Shown here piece by piece: positions 10,485 through 21,532 of a DNA stretch of 64,000 nt. Source of the DNA: Posidonia oceanica (taxonomy: Eukaryota > Streptophyta > Magnoliopsida > Alismatales > Posidoniaceae); NCBI GenBank assembly GCA_037176725.1, contig JAZBRS010000044.1, forward strand, positions 1,488,001 to 1,552,000. The letters are read 5' to 3'. Under the pieces are notes generated by a model. The model was given only the letters and a program-made list of their open reading frames with translations, was not told where the DNA came from and ran no database searches. Position numbers and translations under genes: made by a program. The first letter of the stretch is position 1. Every line of letters starts with the position of its first letter.

Positions 10485-11660
10485 ATCTGCTCAGGCTGAT
10501 ATCCTCAACTATCTGCTCTCAGGCTGATATCCTAAACTATTTGCTCTCAGGCTGATATCCTAAACTATCTGCTCAGGCTGATATCCTAAACTATCTGCTC
10601 AGGCTGATATCCTAAACTATCTGCTCTCAGGCTGATATCCTAAACTATCTGCTCAGGCTGATATCCTAAACTATCTGCTCTCAGGCTGATAACCTAAACT
10701 ATCATCTCGGCCGATCCATGGTTGGCCCGCAGTTGTGTTATACGGCTGACATCCAGTAACTGTCACTCGTAATTGCCCTTTCCAGTTGATAGGACTGTAA
10801 ACTATCGCTAGGCTGATAACCTAAACTATCGCTAGGCTGATAACCTAAACTATCACTGGCAATTACGTTATACGGCTGATATCCAGTAACTATCCCTTGC
10901 AATTGCTCTTTCCGGTTGATAGGACCGTAAACTATCATTCTCTGGCTGATGATCCAAAACTCATCCTAGGCTGATAACCTAAACTATCCCTAGGCTGATA
11001 ACCTAAACTATCACTCGCAATTGCATTATACGGCTGATATCCAGTAACTATCACTCGCAAACCCCCTTTTCAGTTGATAGGACTGTAAACTATCGTTCCA
11101 GTTGATAGGACTGTAAACTATCATTCTCTGGCTGATGATCCAAAACTCATCCTGGGCTGATATCCAAAACTATCACGGGTTTGCGTTATACGGCTGATAT
11201 CCAGTAACTATCCCTCATAATTGCTCTTTCCGGTTGATAGGACCGTAAACTATCGCTAGGCTGATAACCTAAACTATCACTAGGCTGATAACCTAAACTA
11301 TCACTCGCAATTATGTTATACGGCTGATATCCAGTAACTATCCCTCATGGTTTGCCCTTTCCAGTTGATAGGACTGTAAACTATCGTTCCAGTTGATAGG
11401 ACTGTAAACTATCGTTCCAGTTGATAGGACTGTAAACTATCATTCTCTGGCTGATGATCCAAAACTCATCCTAGGCTGATAACCTAAACTATCACTTGCA
11501 ACCATGTTATACGGCTGATATCCAGTAACTATCACTCACAACTACCCTTCCCAGTTGATAGGACTGTAAACTATCGTACCGGTTGATAGGACCGTAAACT
11601 ATCGCCCTCGGCTGATGATCCGAAACTCATCCGGTCGATGAGTCCGACAACTTATCACCT
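10485..11660 (+). repeat. Mini-hairpin tandem array in 3' UTR of element A
   Basis: Dozens of 20-28-bp units, first simple (CTCAGGCTGATATCCTAAAC type, 10490-10700), then mixed into a longer higher-order pattern. Unit types include GGCTGATAACCTAAACTATC, GTTGATAGGACTGTAAACTA(TC), GGCTGATATCCAGTAACTAT(C) and CTGATGATCCAAAACTCATC. Each unit reads GATA/GATAG/GATGA, 8-9 bases, then the complement TATC/CTATC/TCATC. Order and number vary along the array, as expected of a young minisatellite. Confidence 0.9.
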
Positions 11661-12063
11661 CCTCCGCGCGACTTCGTCCCAAAGGATGGAGTCCCGCATC
11701 CTTCCGCGTCTGGGAAAGGGTCCATCTCTCCCGTCGCACTTTTGTGAGCATTGGCCATTCTTCTTTCTGTAGCAGGTCTGGACTTCCGACCAAGCTCCGC
11801 GGCGCGCTGCAACGCCCCTCTTCAGCGTCATCGGCATCACTAGCGTCATCCGCGTCGTTTCGGCCTCCCTTCGGTACTAACTTCAGCACTAACTTTTGCA
11901 TTGCATCCGCATTAGCATGCATCGCATACATGGCATTTCATCCATCTGCACCTGCACATTGCACTGCGGCAACGATCTACGATGTTCGGCGCATCCGCCG
12001 AATAAGTGGCTCACGCCGATAACAACCCTCTGCTCTCGCCGGTCAAATGGGGTGTCCCGTCAA

Positions 12064-12112
12064 CCCTGAGCAGCGGCCTCGCTTCGCTCGGCCTCGCTCA
12101 GGGAGGGGCATC
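12064..12112 (+). promoter_or_regulatory. Polypurine tract of element A with adjoining hairpin
   Basis: AGGGAGGGGCATC immediately precedes the LTR start TGTAGACACCC at 12113; this is the plus-strand primer position. CCCTGAGC (12064-12071) and GCTCAGGG (12096-12103) form a perfect 8-bp stem ending 9 bases before the LTR. Element B has the same arrangement at 21049-21097. Confidence 0.85.
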
Positions 12113-12789
12113 TGTAGACACCCATTTTGACAGGCCGGATCGTTTGGAACCTTCTGGTAGCTGCTGAACCCAAATCTAGGCCCAAATCCACACCTTCCTC
12201 TCCTTCTTTCCCCTCAAAACAAGCCCAAACTCAACCTAGGATTACCCCCCTTTTCCGAACCTGAAAACTAACCAAAATCTATAGGAAAACTCACCCCTGA
12301 TGACTTAGCAAATCCACCAAAAAGCCTGCAAAATTTCAAACCAGAACCCCCCCAAAAATCCTAGGAAACTTAGGCAAAACTACCCTTTTTCTACACCTCA
12401 AAACCCTTCCAAGAATTTCTCAAAACCAAACCAAAACTCTGGGACGAAGACTAGAAATCCTAGACCCTACACCCGCCAAGTTTCACCCCTTTCCGAGACC
12501 TCTAAGCCCCCCTTTTGGTCAAATTATCGTTTTCTCTCTCCGGGATTATCGTTTTCTCTCTCCTCTCTCTCTCCTGATTATCGTCTCTCTTTTCATCCCC
12601 TTCTTGCCCTTTTTTTGGCTCGGCTGTGGGCCCCCTTTGTACGTGTATCCCTTCTATATCTTATTCCTATTTTTATTTTATTTTTAGCATTTTCCCTGAA
12701 ATTTAAAAATCATTTCCCTCAAACCTATCTCTTTTCCCTCTATTTCCCTCCTTTTCCCATTTCTTTCCTCCTCCTCTTTCCCTTTTCTT

Positions 12790-13560
12790 CCTTTTGCTAA
12801 AACCCATAAAAAAGGCGTAAAAATCTCTAAAACTCTAAAACATAAGAAAAACAAACCAGAACTCTAAGAAAAATAATTTAAAAAAACATAAAACGAACAA
12901 TTAAAAACTTAAACCCAATTAAACCAAGCTAAAAAGAAAATCAAGCATGCAAACTAAAAGATGCAAAACAAACCCAAGGAAAATGCGGAAAAATCAAGGA
13001 AAAAACTAAAACAAAATCAAGACCAACCAAAAATAAAAACCCTATCAAAAGAATTAAAAAAAAACAGACCCTAAAATGAAATAAAACAGTTAAAAAACAC
13101 TAAGATAAACAATGGATAAAAGAGAAGCTTAATTTACGAATCTAAGAAAAAAACAATTTAAACACTTAATTAAAAAAGGAAAATGAGAAACACATTAAAA
13201 AGATTTAAAAATACTCCATCAAACCAGAGAAACCCAATTAAAAAAAAACATCAAGAAAATCAACAAATGAAAATCAAAAACCTAGTTCAAAAGACTTAAG
13301 AAAGAAAAAACCTAAAAGACTAAAACTAAAAGCCCAAAACCCATCCTAATTAACCTAAAAATAAATCCTAAAAATCCTAATTAACATCCTAAAATGCTTA
13401 ACAAGAAAAACATTTTAACAAAACAATTTAAAAGATTTAACAAACACTTAATCAAGTGGAAAACAAATTAAAAACAAAAGAAAGCCCTAAAACCCTAATC
13501 AAGCCCAAAACACATTAATTAACCCCAAAACAGTCATTAAAAAATCTAATTGAAACCCTA
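12790..13560 (+). repeat. A-rich low-complexity tract inside LTR A
   Basis: Strongly A-biased with recurrent CCTAAAA, AACAAA and TTAAAAA words and almost no CpG, flanked by pyrimidine-rich sequence. No coding signal. LTR B has no counterpart at this position. Confidence 0.7.
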
Positions 13561-16459
13561 ACCCACAACACAACCTTTCTAGTATATTTATCTATTTTTA
13601 ATTTTTTTTTTTAATTTTATCTCCTTTCTTTTCCCTCTCTTTCTTTCTTTCTTCCTTTTTATTTTTCTTTTCTTCCTTGCTGGGCCCATCAGCCCGTTTT
13701 CCTTTTTTCCTCCTTTTTTTTTCAAATTTCCAGGCCCAGCCCACGGCTACAGCTCCCTTCTTCCTCCTTCCCTCCCGCTCCGCACAGTACCCCCGGCTCA
13801 GTCCTGCCACAGCAGCTGCAGCGCCAGCTCCTGTCACCGCAGACCTGCGCTCGCACGCCTTTGCCCGGACCGGACCGGCGTGTGCCACTTCGCGTCCGTG
13901 CTCCTGCCACCGCCCCCTCCACATTAATTCACCAGCAGCTAGACCTGCGAGAGAGGACGAGAACCTGAAAAAGAAAAAGAAAAACCAGAGGAAAGGGAGA
14001 CGAGGAGGAGAGCAGTCGGAGAGAGCCCTGGACATTCTGGAGAGAGGCCACGAATTCCCCAGCATCCTCCACCCAAGTCTTTCTCCTATTTCATCGGAAA
14101 TCCACAGCAAATTCTGGGCTTCTTCTTCCAACAATCCAGCACCCTTCCCGACCTTAGAACTTCTCCAGAAAGCTTCCCCAAACTCACCCAGCGACCCAGC
14201 CTTCTCCCTCCACCACTTCCCAGCCATTCCACCACACGAAACCATTCCAGATCACCTGAATCCACCGCAGAAAGCTAACAGCAACCCAACACCGATCCTT
14301 CCACAATTCCCTCCACCACAGCTCACTACTTCCCACCAAACTCCACCCAGATAATCAACGAACCTCTACCTTCTCAAAGCACCTGACCTTCAGCCCTCTC
14401 CCTCACCACAAACCAAGAACGCCACCACAAACACCTGTGCCGCCTACTGTCCAGAAATCAAGCCACCTTCCTATCTCACTCCACACTCTCCGGAAAGCCA
14501 GTTCGACCACCCAGATCCACTCCCCAAACCTCCAGCAACTTCCTGGAAGGCTCCATCCAACCAGACGAGCAGCGAACACCCTCCCCCACCTCCGGCCACT
14601 CTTCTGAACCCAAAAAGTGCCAAATCTCACTCCAAGCTCCGAAGCTTCTGTCCAACCGATTGGGAAGTACCGGAAGCACGTCCTGAAGCCGCTCCAGCCT
14701 CCGCGAGCAGCTGACGATCACCGCAGTGGCCAGACGACCACCGCAGCGGCCAGACGACCTCCGCCGATGACTGCTGAAGCTGCTGAGGTCGGGAGGGCGA
14801 CTCAGCCGCGAAAAGAGGTAGATCCTTACATCCTTAGCTTCCCCTCCTTCCCCTGCTGCTTCTCCGCTCTTTAGAATCGTGTTTCCGGCCCTCTCGCTGC
14901 GAGGTCAACTCCCGGTCAGACCTTCTTCCCCGACGAGCTCCTCCGGCCGTCGCTTCACTCCGGCGACCATTCCAGACCATTCCAGGCTGTGTCGCCCCCC
15001 GCCGATCGTCGCCCTGCCTCCGTCAGCTCCAGGACCACCGCCTCCGCCGATCATCGCGTCCTCAGCCCTCCTGTGCCGACGGTCGCGAGCGCTGGCAGCC
15101 AGCTGCTACAGTGCTCGTCACCGTCGGCCGACCACTGTAGCATTATTTTTCGTTTGTATAGTTTTTTAGGTAAGTATTGCGTGTTTAGCTTAAGTTTCTT
15201 TATTTTTGCATTCTGGTCCTTATATCATTTAAGTTGCTTTGTTTTTAATTTGAAACTATGCTAAATTGCATTAAGTGTTTCTGTTTTTCAGTATTTGCAT
15301 TCCAGACCGTTTACTGTACCTTTTAGCTATAAAAATTTATGTTTTAGCCCTCCTACTTTCAATTATTGCATCCAGGTCCTACAGTAGATCATTTAATTTA
15401 AATGCCACGACTTTACCATACAATGTTGCATCCTGTGTCCCTGCATCTTACTGTTTTTGCACTTAGATCCACTGCACTGTAGAACTTAGGATATATTTTT
15501 CTATTTTGGTTGCTGTATTGCATTTTATCCCTTCTGTTTTCTCATTTTTGCATCTAGGTCCATTTAAATGCACAGTAGCCATTTTGCATGCATCTTAGCT
15601 TATTGCATTGCATTTTCAACCTTGCATTTTCTGAAAATCACATATCAGTCCATGGACTGTGATTTCAGAGCATGTTTAGCATATAAAATTGCATTTTTGA
15701 CCCTGCATGATTTAAAAATGACACATAGGTCCTTTGCATCCTTATAAAATCATTTAAAATGCCTGTTTTGCCCCTGAAATTGCATTTTAGCTCCCACGTT
15801 TGCAAAATTGCATGTAGACCCTCCACTTGCATCCCCGGCCTCTCCAGAATCCCGTTTCCTGGAAAAATTGCATTTTAGCCCCCAATGTTTTCTAAATTGC
15901 ATTCTAACTTGCCATTTGTCTTCAAAACTTCCCCAGATACACACTCACCTTTAAAAGTCACCCTTTAATCCCGGCTCTTTGCAAAAGCACCCTCTGCCCC
16001 CTCCTGGCTTCAACACTCCTGCCGATAAGCCCCACCTTGGCCAAGTTTAGCATTTAAACCCCTGTTTTCTTCTAAAATCCCTCCTGAGTCCTTTCTTGCA
16101 TTTTGCATGCATTTGCATTCATTTAGCTTTGCATTAAGCACTCTTTGCACACACCAAGGTCCCTTTAGCTCCCATTCACCCGGGAGGACTTGTTTGCACG
16201 CCCCTAGGACCCCCTGAACACTTAGATCTGTTCTTCTCCCCTGCTCTGGCTCTTCTGCCTTGAAGCTGCGATATCTTCCAATCCGGCCGTTGGATCTTCT
16301 CAAATAAGCTGCCTGGATGACCGCGGCGAAGCGCTCTTCAGCATGGACCAGGCAGATCTCAGATCAGGCTTCGGACGCCCAAGGTAAGTCCCCCTGAACT
16401 TCGGCAGCATCGTTTTGCATATCATTCGCATCGCATGGCTTTTGCGCGCTCTTTTTTGC

Positions 16460-17150
16460 TTTGTCTTGTATCGTTTCGCGTGCCGTTTCTTTGTCTTGCA
16501 CCGTTTTGCGTGCAGTTCTGTTTTCTCGCACCGTTTTGCGTGCTGCATCTTTATTTTGCATCATTTTGCGTGCCCTTTGATTTTCTTGCTCCGTTTTGCG
16601 TGCAGTTCTGTTTTCTCGCACCGTTTTGCGTGCCGCTTCTTTGTTTTGCATCATTTTGCGTGCCCTTTGATTTTCTTGCTCCGTTTTGCGTGCAGTTCTG
16701 TTTTCTCGCACCGTTTTGCGTGCCGCTTCTTTGTTTTGCATCGTTTTGCGTGCTCTTTGGTTTTCTTGCTCCGTTTTGCGTGTAGTTTCGTTTCCTCGCA
16801 CCGTTTTGCGTGCCGCTTCTTTGTTTTGCATCGTTTTGCGGGCCCTTTCGCTTTCTTGCTCCGTTTTGCGTGCAGTTCTGTTTTCTTGCACCGTTTTTCA
16901 TGCTGCTTCTTTATTTTGCATCGTTTTGCGTGCCCTTTGGTTTTCTTGTTCCGTTTTGCGTGCAGTTCTGTTTTCTCGCACCGTTTTGCATGTCGCTTCT
17001 TTGTCTTGCACCGTTTTGCGTGCCCTCCCGTTTTCTCGCTCCGTTTTACGTGTCCTTTGGTTTTCTTGCTCTGTTTTGCGTGTCAACCTCGTTTCTCGCA
17101 TCGTTTTGCGTTCTCGCTTCGTTTCTCGCTCCGTTTTGCGTGTTTTGCGT
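16460..17150 (+). repeat. 30-bp minisatellite with 90-bp higher-order period in LTR A
   Basis: Every unit contains CCGTTTTGCGTG or a close variant. Three 30-bp types alternate, with starts CTCGCACC, TTTGCATC and CTTGCTCC, giving a 90-bp higher-order unit repeated about 7 times. Because 30 is a multiple of 3, several frames on both strands stay open by repetition alone. The 5' units are the most regular and the 3' end decays. Confidence 0.92.
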
Positions 17151-17850
17151 TGTTTCCCCTTGCATGTCGCTTGCATTGCCTGTTTTCCCCGCTGTTTTGT
17201 TTTATCGCCCGCATTTGCATATAGGGCAGTGATGCTTACTGCCTGGAGTTCTCACGAGCCAGGTTTCGCCCGGTTCGGAACACAGACAGCGTTGCTGAGC
17301 GCTTAGATTGCCCGTTTCCTTTCCTGCACTGCATTCCCTCACTTAGAGCACACCTTTGAGCATTTAGATAAGCATTCATTGGCACTTAGGCATCTAAAAT
17401 CTGCATTTCCCTGCGTATGCGAGCGTAAGCCTAGAAAGACCGATTCTCGGGCGTGTCGGGGGTGCCTAACACCTTCCCCGCGCATAACAGGAGTCCTTAC
17501 CCTCTCTTGGCCCGCAATGACCATATTGCCCTTATCCTAGGCACGAGTCACATCATTTGCATTCATTTGCATCTTATTTCTTCTGCATTGCCTTGCATTG
17601 CATCTTTTGCTTGGTTTTGCGTGATTATTCACGCATTTCCCCGGTTTTCCTTGTCTCCCGATCTAATGGACTTGGTGGCGACTCCGATTTTGTCTTATCT
17701 TCTTCTTTTCTTTCCCTTTTTCTCTCTTTTAAATGTTTTCGAGTTAGGTTTTCCTTCTCGGACATAGCCGCTTATAGTGAACCTGATTCTGATCGGTGCA
17801 CACGAGCTTTGGCAATGTGCATGGACGATCCGAACACCGGGATTACTACA

Positions 17851-18657
17851 CTTATCATCTACATTTGCAACCTCCGGCTGATGATCCGAAACCATCACTT
17901 CTAGCCGATAAGTCCGTTATCTTATCATCTGCATTTGCAACCTCCGATTGATGATCGGAAACCATCACTTCTGGCCAATAAGTCCGTGATCTTATCATCT
18001 GCATTTGCAACCCCCTGCTGATGCTCCGAAACCATCACTTCTGGTCGATAAGTCCATGATCTTATCATCTGCATTTGCAACTCCTGGCTGATGCTCCTAA
18101 ACCATCACTTCTGGCCGATAAGTCCGTGATCTTATCATCTGCATTTGCAACCCCCGACTGATACTCTGAAACCATCACTTCTGGCTGATAAGTCCGTGAT
18201 CTTATCATTTGCATTTGCAACCCCCTACTGATGCTCCGAAACCATCACTTCTGGCCGATAAGTCCGTGATCTTATCATTTGCATTTGCATCCCCCGGCTG
18301 ATGCTCCAAAACCATCACGTCTGGCCGATAAGTTCGTGATCTTATCATCTGCATTTGTAACCCCCGGCTGATGCTCCGAAACCATCACCTCTGGTCGATA
18401 AGTTCATGATCTTATCATCTGCATTTGCAACCCCCGACTGATGATCCGAAACCATCACTTCTGGCCGATAAGTCTGTGATCTTATCATTTACATTTGCAA
18501 CCCCCAGCTGATGATCCGAAACCATCACTTCTGGCCGATAAGTCCGTGATCTTATCATCTACATTTGCAACCCCAGGCTTATGCTCTGAAACCATCACTT
18601 CTGGCCGATAAGTCCATGATCTTATCATCTACATATGCAACCTTCGATTGATGATCC
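17851..18657 (+). repeat. 70-bp tandem array in 3' UTR of element B, 11.5 copies
   Basis: CTTATCATCT recurs at 17851, 17921, 17991, 18061 and so on every 70 bases to 18621 with no indel. Each unit holds two small stem-loops: TGATG-loop-CATCA and GATAAG-loop-CTTATC (the second spans the unit boundary). The array is cut by an insertion at 18658 and resumes at 20252. Confidence 0.95.
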
Positions 18658-20251
18658 TGTGGATGGATTTTTGTGGTATTGAAGATGAAGATGCCGGCGC
18701 TTCCACGATGTCGACAGCTTTGTTGTGATCGCCACTTGCCTTTGGGTAGACAAGACACCTGGGGGGAGATTGTGAGGATGTGGGTCCTTGGACCACTAGA
18801 TCGACGGCTGGGTGTCGTCTAGCGGCTTCCTCGTGTTACGTAAGCGTCGTTCCTTTCCCTTTAAAACAAATGAAAATCAAAGATCTAGATTAGTTCATGT
18901 AGTAACTGTTAATAAAAAAAAAACAAACGAAGAACAATATTAACAAACGAATCTAATACTAACCGGGGGTTGTTCCCCGCATGCATATGCTATGGGTCCT
19001 ATTTTAAGGAATGCAATATGAGATGTAATAAGAAAGATTGGAAGAAGATACTCCCTTCACCCTTGTGCTGTTTGCAGTGGAGTAGAAGTGGAGGCACGGT
19101 CGGAGCTCCGGCTAGGCTCGAGATCTCTGGGATCGTAGTTGGGATTGTAGTGATCTTTGGGATCTTGGGTTTCTCTCTGGATAGAGGGTGGAGATAGAGT
19201 TTCTGGTTTGGAAACTCTAGCTGTTTGAAGGTGGAAGCTCAAAACCCTGAGACCTATAGAAGATCTCTTTCTGACCTGACTGAGGGGGGCTCTCTCTCCA
19301 AGAATGACCGGGCCTTCAAGCACTGACCTAGGGGGTCTATTTATAGACCCCAAGGGGTGTAGGGACGGTTGGAGTTCAGAAAATTCTAGAAAAGTGGTAG
19401 TTAGTTTTAGTCGCCGGTTGGAGTGGCGCCTAAACCTAGCAACCGCTTGGTCAAAGTGTGAAAGATCCGGGAACGAGGCCACGATAGTTAGTCACCGATT
19501 GAGATGGCGTCTAACAGTCAAGGTGATCGTGTGAAATAACCGTGGAAAAGCGGTTCAAAGGAGGCCACGATTGTTAGTCGCCGCATGGAGTGGTGCCTAA
19601 TGGTCAAGGATTGTGGGGAAGACCGAGGCAATTCCGCAACCGTCTAGTCGCCTGTTGGGATGGCACTTAATGGTTGAGGGGTTAGTGGGAATTGACCGTG
19701 GAAATGCAACTGCTAAAGCGGTTATGACTTGTTAGTCGCCCCTTTGGATGACGTCTATAGTGGTCGCCTGTTGATGTGGCGTCTAGATGGGTCACCTCCT
19801 CAGTTGGCTACAAGATAGCTTGCCTGTTGGACGGACATCCGTCTTAGTCGCCTGCGTAAATGGCACCTAGGATGGTCGCCTCCTCAGCTGACAACTAATA
19901 GGCTCAGGTCATTTCCAGCTCTATTTTCCAGGTTTTGGCCAGAGAAACAAGATAGAAGGCTGGGAAACTACAGATAGTCTATGAAATCAAGAAGGCATCT
20001 CTGTTAACTCAAATCTGCCACGAATCTGAGTAGAAATAAAGGATATTTAGGGTACTCGGACTTGCCACAAGTCTGAGTGAGTTGGCTCTACCACAGCTAA
20101 CAACCTGAGTCAAGGTAGGATCAAGTGATGTTTGAAGAAATCAAGGAAGATCTGGAAAATGTGTTGTTAAGCCTTAGACATGTGCTCTTTGGTACCTCAG
20201 AAGTCCCTGTCCTCTATGGACTCTGGGAAATGCGAAAATGGGATATCTACA
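18658..20251 (+). mobile_element. LTR-type insertion with 5-bp target duplication GATCC
   Basis: GATCC at 18653-18657 and again at 20252-20256 flank a segment starting TGTGGATGG and ending GATATCTACA; removing it restores the 70-bp repeat exactly. GGGGGGAGAT just before TGTGAGGATG at 18771 looks like a polypurine tract followed by a 1481-bp LTR. The best reading is a 3' LTR plus about 110 bases of internal or 5' remnant. CTATTTATAGACCCC near 19340 could be its TATA region. No protein domain is seen. Confidence 0.8.
19400..19890 (+). repeat. Degenerate dyad repeat TAGTCGCC..GGCGYCTA
   Basis: About seven occurrences (near 19409, 19489, 19573, 19646, 19733, 19761, 19854) of TAGTCGCC, 6-9 bases, then TGGCGCCTA or TGGCGTCTA. 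The arms are complementary apart from one central position. Spacing is mostly 70-95 bases and the intervening sequence has diverged. Confidence 0.75.
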
Positions 20252-21048
20252 GATCCGAAACCATCACTTCTGGCTAACAAGTCCGTTATCTTATCATCTG
20301 CATTTGCAATCTTCGGCTGATGATCCGAAACCATCACCTCTGGCCGATAAGTTCGTTATCTTATCACTTTCCTCGACTGAGGATCCGAAACTCGTTCTTT
20401 CCGATCGATAAGTCCGGAACTTATCACTCTTCCCCCCTTCTGGTCGGTAGGTCCAACTTACCAATCATCATCCTTTGTGCGACTTCGCTCCAGGCAGACG
20501 AAGTCCTGCTTGCCTTCTTGGTAGGAGAAGATGTCCCTTTTCTTGCTTGCTTTCTGGCTCAGCAGGAAGAGATGCCTCCCCTCTTCTCTCGCGCGTTCTC
20601 AGATGTTGCCCTTTTATTTTGCACGGCCTAGGCCGTTCGCTTGCTTCCTCGGGCGAGGACAAGTTATCTTTTGCCACCCCCAGACTGGTAGCCCTAACTG
20701 CCCGAACGGTAAGTACGTTAGTCTTGTCCGGTGCCACCTTTTGCGCAAGTTTGGACTAGCTGCCAAGTTGTCGCATGGCATCACAGCCTTTTTAGCATTC
20801 CTTTGCATCGCATCACATTAGCATACATCTCATAACATTGCACTAGCATCAAATGCTAGGTCGCCACATAAGCATCACATCTGCATTAGCACCGTACACT
20901 AGTCTTTGCATTGGCACAGCATCCTAGTGTTCGCATTTACATCTACATTGCGGTAACTAGTCATGACTTTCGGTGCATCCACCGAATAAGTGACTCACGC
21001 CAATAGTAACCTCGGCCCCTATCGGTGTCAAGAGGGGTGTCTTGTCAA
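20252..21048 (+). other. Rest of element B 3' UTR
   Basis: The hairpin array continues to about 20465 with altered units: GATAAGT-loop-ACTTATC at 20407-20425 and GGTAGGT-loop-ACTTACC at 20446-20462. From 20480 to 21040 the sequence resembles the non-repetitive end of the element A 3' UTR (GCGACTTCG, GCATCCRCCGAATAAGTG, CTCACGCC). Frames here match no known protein. Confidence 0.8.
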
Positions 21049-21097
21049 CCCTGAGCCACGGTCTCACTACGCTTGACCTCACTCAGGGAGGGGCATC
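21049..21097 (+). promoter_or_regulatory. Polypurine tract of element B with adjoining hairpin
   Basis: CCCTGAG (21049-21055) pairs with CTCAGGG (21082-21088), followed by AGGGGCATC and the LTR start TGTAGATACCC at 21098. Geometry is identical to element A; loop sequences differ. Confidence 0.82.
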
Positions 21098-21532
21098 TGT
21101 AGATACCCTATTTTAACAGGCTTTAAGTCGACGAATTTCACTTGGAGGAACAAGCTTGGAAGTGGCGGAATCAAACTCTCCACCCAAACTCAAAACCAGC
21201 ATTTTCACCAAAACTAGCCCAAAACCCCGTCCAAACCCTAAAATCCACCTAAACTCACCTAAACCATGCCCAAGCCAATCCTAAGCCTTAACCCAAGCCT
21301 AACCTAAGACAAAATCCCAAAAAACAGCGTTGAAACACTTCTAGGACGTAGGACACTGGCTAACCCAGCATCCAACGTTGGGTGCTGTCAGTGCCAGCGT
21401 TTAACGTTAGACGTTGCACCGGCGAGCGTCCAACATGTCGAGATGGCCAGTGCCCTTTGGCCGCCCTCCGCTGCGCCCAGAGCTGCCCTCCGCCCACTCC
21501 TGCCACCCCACGACCTCACGTCTACTCCCCAC

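Larger units (their letters stand above)
9672..12063 (+). other. 3' UTR of element A with several minisatellite arrays
   Basis: Non-coding stretch between the extra ORF and the polypurine tract. It holds a pair of strong hairpins (10046-10090), a 37-bp repeat (from 10242), AATCAATC-rich repeats (about 10375-10480) and a long mini-hairpin array (10485-11660). From 11660 to 12060 it is not tandemly repeated. Repeat-rich, fast-changing 3' UTRs are known in Tat/Ogre elements. Confidence 0.85.
1..17850 (+). mobile_element. Tat-lineage Ty3/gypsy retrotransposon A, 5' end outside window
   Basis: Order seen: gag-protease, reverse transcriptase, two RNase H-like domains, integrase, an extra ORF, a repeat-rich 3' UTR, a polypurine tract and a 5738-bp LTR. 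The second RNase H retains all four acidic residues, a hallmark of the Tat/Ogre group, as are very long LTRs and repeat-filled 3' UTRs (family knowledge). The 3' LTR ends at 17850 inside a 70-bp repeat unit of another Tat element, so CTTAT (17851-17855) should be the target duplication; its partner lies left of the window. Pol has two nonsense codons, so this copy is not autonomous. Confidence 0.93.
12113..17850 (+). repeat. 3' LTR of element A (5738 bp)
   Basis: Begins TGTAGACACCC after the polypurine tract and ends GGGATTACTACA, matching the ends of LTR B. The last about 450 bases align with LTR B and with the LTR fragment of element C (shared GGAGTCCTTACCCT, GGCGACTCC and CGAGT blocks). 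It contains an A-rich tract (12790-13560), pyrimidine- and GC-rich sequence (13600-15150) and a 90-bp higher-order repeat (16460-17150). The 225-aa, 215-aa and 269-aa open frames inside it look like composition effects. Confidence 0.88.

Noticed and set aside
13598..14354. Overlapping 215- and 225-aa frames on opposite strands
   Set aside because: They lie inside LTR A in pyrimidine-rich sequence; Pro/Ser-rich or Lys/Glu-rich composition reflects base bias.
16364..17306. Long open frames on both strands (up to 269 aa)
   Set aside because: They follow from the 30-bp repeat, which is a multiple of three; composition is repetitive and no domain is visible.
17851..17900. Reading 17850 as the end of a 5' LTR with a new element starting
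   Set aside because: No primer binding site follows; the next bases are in register with the 70-bp repeat, so this is the target DNA of element A.
19057..19482. 141-aa minus-strand frame in the GATCC element
   Set aside because: It runs antisense to the inferred LTR, has no recognisable motif and overlaps the dyad repeats.
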